Shown here: positions 59,980-64,000 of the stretch, piece after piece
Layout: each line of letters opens with the position of its first letter
How positions within the stretch are numbered: position 1 is the first letter of the stretch
Source of the DNA: a virus
Direction: 5' to 3' (one strand)
IMG/VR virus record: IMGVR_UViG_3300042564_001469
Span: 1 to 64,000 of that record
Length of the DNA: 64,000 nucleotides
Notes under the pieces: model-generated
What the model saw: only the letters and a program-made list of their open reading frames with translations
The model's database searches: none
What the model was told of the DNA's origin: nothing
Position numbers and translations under genes: made by a program

Positions 59980-60993
59980 TTATATACTAAATTTTCTTAC
60001 TGCACGAACATAGAAGCCGGAGTTCTTAACGCCGATGCTGGTAACCCCAATGTCGAAGGTGAAGTACCACGCGCGGTTGCTGACGAGCTCCGTACTACTC
60101 CAATAAATATTAGTAGAAACTATAGTAGCACCAACAATAGGTCCTAAACTAGAATTACCAGACAAAGTTCTATTTACATTAAATCTATTTTGCCAAAGTA
60201 AACTTAATTCATCAATAGCTGGTAGATACCAGTCTGTTTGTCCACCATTACTACTTGCATCACACAAAAACGCAGCTCCTGTAGTAGCACCTGACTGTGT
60301 TATTATGGCAGTTGTATTAGAAGAGCCATCCCATGTAGTTCCAGCAGTTGACCCAATTACTACATTATCTATGTTTGACCAAACAGATGACGTTGATATA
60401 TTAGTTATATCAACTACTAAATAATTTTCATTTGCACCATCTTTATATCTATGAAATATTACACCACCTTGTGATGCAACATATTGACCAATTTGATATG
60501 TAAACCCACCAGTTGTTCCAGTTACAACCTCACCACTTGAATCCAATCCCAAGTTAATAACTGGTGAACCTGAACCAATTGTATCCAAATTCAATGTACC
60601 CCCACTTATTGCGAAATCACCCTGGAATGTTCTTGTCCCACCAGTTGTTTCAGCAACGATTTCCTTTAATTCAATTTTATTTGTATCTAAATTTAATGTG
60701 ATTGTTTGTTCATCAGTTTCAGCAAGTCCCGCAATTTCATTATTTAAATCTTCGGTTAATCCACTAACTTCAAAATTACTACCAGTATTATAATCAAAAA
60801 TAATTGTTCCACCAGTAAAATATGTTCCACCAGTTACGTAAGTATCAGTAACACCAGAGTTAACATAATTTTTTATCTGGTCTATTGTTATTTTATTGGT
60901 GTCATCAGTACTAATATTAACAATCGGTAACACATCATTAGCGGTTATCGCACTAAATTGTATTTGTGTTAAATCGGTTATTCTTTTGTCCAT
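59980..60993 (-). CDS. Fiber protein with DUF1566/C-lectin-type variable C-terminus
   Basis: 337 residues. N-terminal attachment domain (DKRITDLTQIQFSAITANDV, TNKITIDQIKNYVNSG). Residues about 45-125 hold a copy of the fiber module (TYVTGGTYFTGGTIIFDYNT, GLTEDLNNEIAGLAE, TNKIELKEIVAE, TRTFQGD). The C-terminal domain (WYLPAIDELSLLWQNR, IYWSSTELVSNRAWYFT, FYVRAVRKFSI) has the DUF1566/Lcl fold used as a target by diversity-generating retroelements. The last part of the gene is strikingly GC-rich with NNC codons (see 60001-60096). Promoter motif 17 nt upstream. Confidence 0.85.
   Translation of the reverse strand: MDKRITDLTQIQFSAITANDVLPIVNISTDDTNKITIDQIKNYVNSGVTDTYVTGGTYFTGGTIIFDYNTGSNFEVSGLTEDLNNEIAGLAETDEQTITLNLDTNKIELKEIVAETTGGTRTFQGDFAISGGTLNLDTIGSGSPVINLGLDSSGEVVTGTTGGFTYQIGQYVASQGGVIFHRYKDGANENYLVVDITNISTSSVWSNIDNVVIGSTAGTTWDGSSNTTAIITQSGATTGAAFLCDASSNGGQTDWYLPAIDELSLLWQNRFNVNRTLSGNSSLGPIVGATIVSTNIYWSSTELVSNRAWYFTFDIGVTSIGVKNSGFYVRAVRKFSI
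60001..60096 (-). other. Putative DGR variable region (VR)
   Basis: By hand count about 56% G+C over 90 bases inside an AT-rich genome. Sense codons run CTC GTC AGC AAC CGC, then TAC TTC ACC TTC GAC, ACC AGC ATC GGC and AAC TCC GGC TTC: third base C almost throughout with variable first and second bases, as expected when AAC codons of a template are mutated at adenines. Ends with the family-conserved YVRAVR segment. No template repeat or reverse transcriptase seen in this window. Confidence 0.7.
60618..60860 (-). repeat. Fiber module, distant copy
   Basis: Codes TDTYVTGGTYFTGG / DEQTITLN / TNKIELKE / TRTFQGD, the same module as at 2569-3168. Confidence 0.8.
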
Positions 60994-61010
60994 TATTGTT
61001 AGTTTTATAT

Positions 61011-61017
61011 ATAAATA
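61011..61017 (-). promoter_or_regulatory. TATTTAT promoter-like motif for the DGR-like fiber gene
   Basis: Sense sequence TAGACTATTTATATATAAAA; core 17 nt before the ATG at 60993; overlaps no gene. Confidence 0.55.
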
Positions 61018-61030
61018 GTCTAATTAGTTT

Positions 61031-61309
61031 TTAAAGACAAAAAACTAAATTATCACCATTTTGTGTTATTAAATTTCCATATTGTTGTGTTACAAGGTTA
61101 CAAGAAATTGTTGTCGTTGTTGTAGTTGTTGGCGATATTGTGGTTGTTGTTGTTGTTACAAATTCATTACCCTCAACAAAGAAATCTGTTTTAGATTGTT
61201 TTCTTAAATCAGGTGTGTATTTTATAACGGTAAAAATTGGTTGACCATCAACTATTAATCGTGAACCACCAATTGTTCTACCTGACTTTTTTCTTCTATT
61301 TAAACCCAT
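61031..61309 (-). CDS. Small Thr-rich virion protein
   Basis: 92 residues. Basic N-terminus (GLNRRKKSGRTIGGSRLIVD), short domain, a poly-Thr linker (TTTTTTISPTTTTTTT) and a C-terminal piece with two Cys (SCNLVTQQYGNLITQNGDNL). Resembles a small surface or fiber-tip protein. Family not recognised. Promoter-like motif 4 nt before the start. Confidence 0.55.
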   Translation of the reverse strand: MGLNRRKKSGRTIGGSRLIVDGQPIFTVIKYTPDLRKQSKTDFFVEGNEFVTTTTTTISPTTTTTTTISCNLVTQQYGNLITQNGDNLVFCL

Positions 61310-61313
61310 ACCT

Positions 61314-61320
61314 ATAAATA
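61314..61320 (-). promoter_or_regulatory. TATTTAT promoter-like motif abutting the start codon
   Basis: Sense sequence GTTAATATTTATAGGTATGG; core 4 nt before the ATG at 61309, directly after the terminase stop. Confidence 0.5.
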
Positions 61321-63093
61321 TTAACGTTTACCAAATAACCAACTATATTCAATATAATCATTTCTTGTTGGGTTATTATGTGTTCCACCAAACCTATCAT
61401 TCATAACATTTGTATTTGGTATTGCAGGATCAAAGTGAATTTGTTTAGATATATTATTATTATCGGCAACAGTCCAAGACTCAATCATTATTTTTGTTTT
61501 TTCTGTTACTTTTTCTAGTTTTTGGAATGCGGATTCACCAACGTAAATTGCCATTGATATACCCATTATAAGGTCATCGTGTTGTCCTTTTTGATGATCT
61601 GGTCTACCATTCACATAGACAAACGTATTCATTTCATTGTATAGACGTACACTTTTTATTTTAAACTTATGTCTAACATATTCTTCAAACGCCGCAATAA
61701 TTTGAACTCGTTTATTATTAAAATTAATACCAGGAATTTTATCAACACTAGTTTTATTGACAGCCCAAATATTCATTGAATCAACACCTTCAATATAAAA
61801 CCCACTATAACCCAATTCTTGCATTTTCCTTACCGTAGTAATACCCATACCACCAGTAATATCTACAACACAAAACGCATTATATATTATTCCCCACTTA
61901 TATGCGATTTCAGCTAAAGCGTCTGGGGGTATTTTTCCGACATATTCTAAAACTTGTTCTCGTTCATCAAAATCTACAATTTGAATAGATGAGAAATCCT
62001 CACTATCACCTCTACTAACGTCTATACCAATAATATACTTATGTCCTGGTACTGGATCTTTCCAAATCCATAAAGCATTACCCATTAATTTAGTTGGTGC
62101 GTCTTCAAGTGTGTTTGTTTTTATATAGTCCAATTGTTTTGAATCAAATACGTTATCACCGGATCCTAAAAACTCACAATTTAACTCTTGGTTAATTTTT
62201 CGTTTATCATATTTTAATTTTTTAACCATTTTTTCATACCAAGATGAACAAGGTTTGTAACCCTCTTTGAATAGTTCCTTAATCTTATCATAATCTCTAT
62301 TGTACGGATTTAAATCTTCAAAAGATATATTCTTTGTTTGATCTCTTTCTTCTTTATTTAATAAAAAATCAACAAGATCGTCTGTTGGTACCAAATATAA
62401 ATCTTTTGAGTATCTTGGATCTTTCCACCAAAACATCTCAGAGATTTTAAAATTATTCATCCCTTTTGTTGCTTGGTTATATATTTCATAATAAATTGCA
62501 TCATAACCATTTGGTGTTGATACAACAATAACCTTACCACCTGTTGATAAGGATGCCATACATGCTGCCCAGAAATCACCATCCGCCTCAATAAAGGCAG
62601 CCTCATCAAATACAAGTATTGTTGGTGTATAACCCCTTAACGCATCTCGTGATGTTGCAACGGCTTTAACCTCACAACCATTTGTTAGTTTATAGTGTCG
62701 TTGTGAATTCTTATCCGCGGAAAATCCAGTACCAACCCAATTCGGCCATTGATCAACAAAACCTCTAATTTTATTTGCCATCTCCATTGATGTATCAAGT
62801 TTGTTGGCGATAATTAGGATTTTTTCTGGACGTTCTTTTTTTGCGAAAACTAATCTTTTTGACATCCATGCTGCTGTCACAGTAGAAACTCCAGCCTGAC
62901 GATATTTTAATGCAATATTTTCTTCGTAATTTTCATAATCATCTAGTAATGAAATTTGATCTGGAAATAGTTCTAATGGTACATATTTTGAAACGGTATT
63001 ATCGTATGTTTGTAAATATGTCCTTAATGCGTATGGTGTATCTTTCATACACTTAACATACTCTAACATTAATTGTTCTTTTGTTAATCCCAT
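61321..63093 (-). CDS. Terminase large subunit, T4 gp17-like
   Basis: 590 residues. ATPase: Walker A-like ALKYRQAGVSTVTAAW (63-71), Walker B TILVFDEAAFIEADGDFW (159-176), with VIVVSTPNGYDAIYYE. Nuclease domain: KYIIGIDVSRGDSEDFSSIQ, FYIEGVDSMNIWAVNKTSVD and HQKGQHDDLIMGISMAIYVG. Packages DNA through the portal with ATP. No small subunit seen in the window; the neighbouring 63171 gene does not look like one. Promoter motif 13 nt upstream. Confidence 0.95.
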   Translation of the reverse strand: MGLTKEQLMLEYVKCMKDTPYALRTYLQTYDNTVSKYVPLELFPDQISLLDDYENYEENIALKYRQAGVSTVTAAWMSKRLVFAKKERPEKILIIANKLDTSMEMANKIRGFVDQWPNWVGTGFSADKNSQRHYKLTNGCEVKAVATSRDALRGYTPTILVFDEAAFIEADGDFWAACMASLSTGGKVIVVSTPNGYDAIYYEIYNQATKGMNNFKISEMFWWKDPRYSKDLYLVPTDDLVDFLLNKEERDQTKNISFEDLNPYNRDYDKIKELFKEGYKPCSSWYEKMVKKLKYDKRKINQELNCEFLGSGDNVFDSKQLDYIKTNTLEDAPTKLMGNALWIWKDPVPGHKYIIGIDVSRGDSEDFSSIQIVDFDEREQVLEYVGKIPPDALAEIAYKWGIIYNAFCVVDITGGMGITTVRKMQELGYSGFYIEGVDSMNIWAVNKTSVDKIPGINFNNKRVQIIAAFEEYVRHKFKIKSVRLYNEMNTFVYVNGRPDHQKGQHDDLIMGISMAIYVGESAFQKLEKVTEKTKIMIESWTVADNNNISKQIHFDPAIPNTNVMNDRFGGTHNNPTRNDYIEYSWLFGKR

Positions 63094-63106
63094 AAAGATT
63101 TTTTAT

Positions 63107-63113
63107 ATAAATA
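63107..63113 (-). promoter_or_regulatory. TATTTAT promoter-like motif for the terminase gene
   Basis: Sense sequence TTTGATATTTATATAAAAAA; core 13 nt before the ATG at 63093; the upstream terminator hairpin abuts it. Confidence 0.6.
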
Positions 63114-63115
63114 TC

Positions 63116-63150
63116 AAAACCCCCAGTTATTTTCATAAAAGGGGGTTTTT
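63116..63150 (-). terminator. Terminator hairpin after the 63171 gene
   Basis: AAAACCCCC (minus sense) pairs with GGGGGTTTT around a 16-base loop; the T-run after it is short (four T), then the next promoter follows. Confidence 0.65.
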
Positions 63151-63170
63151 AACTATTTTTTAATAAACTC

Positions 63171-64000
63171 TTATAGTCCTAGTTGTGATAAAATATCATC
63201 ATCTTCGTCCTCTTCTTTGTTTTCGTCATCCTCTTCTAATTCTTTAACAATCTCATTAACCATTCTTTGTATTTTTTCTCTACCTGCTGGTTTTTCTTCT
63301 AATACTTCTCTGAACAATTCAAAAAAATCATCTGCCGGCATAGCACTAATTCGCATAAATAAGTAATGTTGAATGTATTTCATATCTTCCTCACTTAATA
63401 TCTCTATTGGATATGATTTTTGTAACAATTCCCAAAATACTGGTCCTAATTTTAAATCCCACGCTTCTGCTGGTACCGTATCTTGTGACCCCATAATCAT
63501 TTCTGCTTGTCTTGGGTCGTCTGGTAAACCGTGTGTACCAAAAACCTCGTAAACACCCTTGATTAATTCGTGTACTAATGTTGGAAAATTTATACCTCTA
63601 GCAATAACGGTTGGGGGATCTGTTTCATTATTAATTTCAGATGTCCCTGCTTCACTACCACCACGACCAGACATTGCTTCAATGGTTTCTTCTGGATATA
63701 ACCAATATAAGTGATCAATTATCGCCGTTGTGATTGTGTACAATTCAATTAAGTCTGGGTGAATTTCATTTAATTTTTCAGAAACTAAATGATACATATA
63801 TTGACCCTTTTTTGCTGCACCACCAATTAACGAGTTAATCAAACGACGTTTTGCTTTTTCTTTATCAAAAGTATCCATAGCATCAAGAAATGCTTCAATA
63901 TCATTTTCGTGATTTGCAGCATCTTTAAACAAATCTGTCATTTCCTCTCTTGATGGTTCTTCACTTTGTCTTCTCATATTTTGAGTAGACTCACTCTCAC
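63171..64000 (-). CDS. Conserved phage protein next to terminase, 5' end beyond window
   Basis: At least 268 residues. An ATG lies at 63977 (MRRQSEEPSREEMTDLFKDA), but the frame stays open to the right edge with plausible codons (ESESTQNMRRQ), so the true start is probably outside the window. Conserved-looking core GGAAKKGQYMYHLVSEKLNE, LYTITTAIIDHLYWLYPEET, ARGINFPTLVHELIKGVYEV, FGTHGLPDDPRQAEMIMGSQ. Acidic C-terminus (ELEEDDENKEEDEDDD). Similar proteins occur beside terminase in T4-like phages; function unknown. Confidence 0.65.
   Translation of the reverse strand, partial: ESESTQNMRRQSEEPSREEMTDLFKDAANHENDIEAFLDAMDTFDKEKAKRRLINSLIGGAAKKGQYMYHLVSEKLNEIHPDLIELYTITTAIIDHLYWLYPEETIEAMSGRGGSEAGTSEINNETDPPTVIARGINFPTLVHELIKGVYEVFGTHGLPDDPRQAEMIMGSQDTVPAEAWDLKLGPVFWELLQKSYPIEILSEEDMKYIQHYLFMRISAMPADDFFELFREVLEEKPAGREKIQRMVNEIVKELEEDDENKEEDEDDDILSQLGL

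Noticed and set aside
1-64000. A DGR template repeat or reverse transcriptase in this window
   Set aside because: I found no AAC-rich second copy of the 60001-60096 stretch and no RT motif (such as YADD) among the genes.

Overview
This window looks like part of a large, AT-rich tailed phage with a T4-like (myovirus) virion module, infecting a member of the Bacteroidota, most likely a flavobacterium-like host. The T4-like identity rests on recognisable homologues: terminase large subunit (gp17), portal (gp20), prohead protease (gp21), acidic scaffold (gp22-like), major capsid protein (gp23), tail tube (gp19), a gp55-like late sigma factor and an OB-fold baseplate protein. The host assignment rests on two genes with lipid-free signal peptides, one ending in a type IX secretion (T9SS) type A-like sorting domain, on DUF4494 and DUF5659 phage families, on a TAnnTTTG promoter, and on the general lack of Shine-Dalgarno sites.

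Layout. 1-4266 (minus): fiber genes with reused modules and a Pro/Thr-linked tip protein. 4301-4878: two small membrane proteins. 4927-6677 (plus): a J-domain protein and a DUF2827 glycosyltransferase-like protein. 6667-9270 (minus): DUF2061, APS kinase, two sulfotransferases and a GT25 glycosyltransferase, which together look like a sulfated-glycan module. 9276-12997: two 21-residue LRR proteins, the larger a fusion of two copies. 13099-19727: long fibers and a large multi-domain tail protein. 19798-22717 (plus): five phage genes including a WYL-domain protein, ended by a terminator. 22828-36255 (plus): a long operon with a glycosyltransferase, an exonuclease, a dUTPase split by a split intein with a free-standing endonuclease between the halves, then an island of glycan genes (GT92, GT2, aminotransferase, acyltransferase, methyltransferases) and PhoH. 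36255-43604 (plus): gp55-like sigma factor and baseplate/virion proteins. 43581-49220: DUF5872 proteins, two secreted host-like proteins and a homing endonuclease. 49307-51595: tail tube flanked by a second related homing endonuclease. 51726-64000 (minus): capsid and packaging cluster, interrupted by a fiber gene whose 3' end looks like the variable region of a diversity-generating retroelement (DGR).

How the genes work together. Almost every inferred transcription unit has a TATTTAT core on its sense strand shortly upstream; this is probably the phage late promoter, read by the gp55-like factor. Units end at intrinsic hairpin-U terminators. The virion module supplies the head and tail; the fiber, LRR and DGR-like genes probably supply variable host recognition; the glycan and sulfation genes probably decorate virion or host-surface glycans. 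The most notable points are the DGR-type variable region, the split-intein dUTPase, the PAPS/sulfotransferase module, the T9SS-like secreted proteins and the conserved promoter motif. No DGR reverse transcriptase or template, tRNA or CRISPR array was seen, and no stretch above 300 bases lacks a gene.
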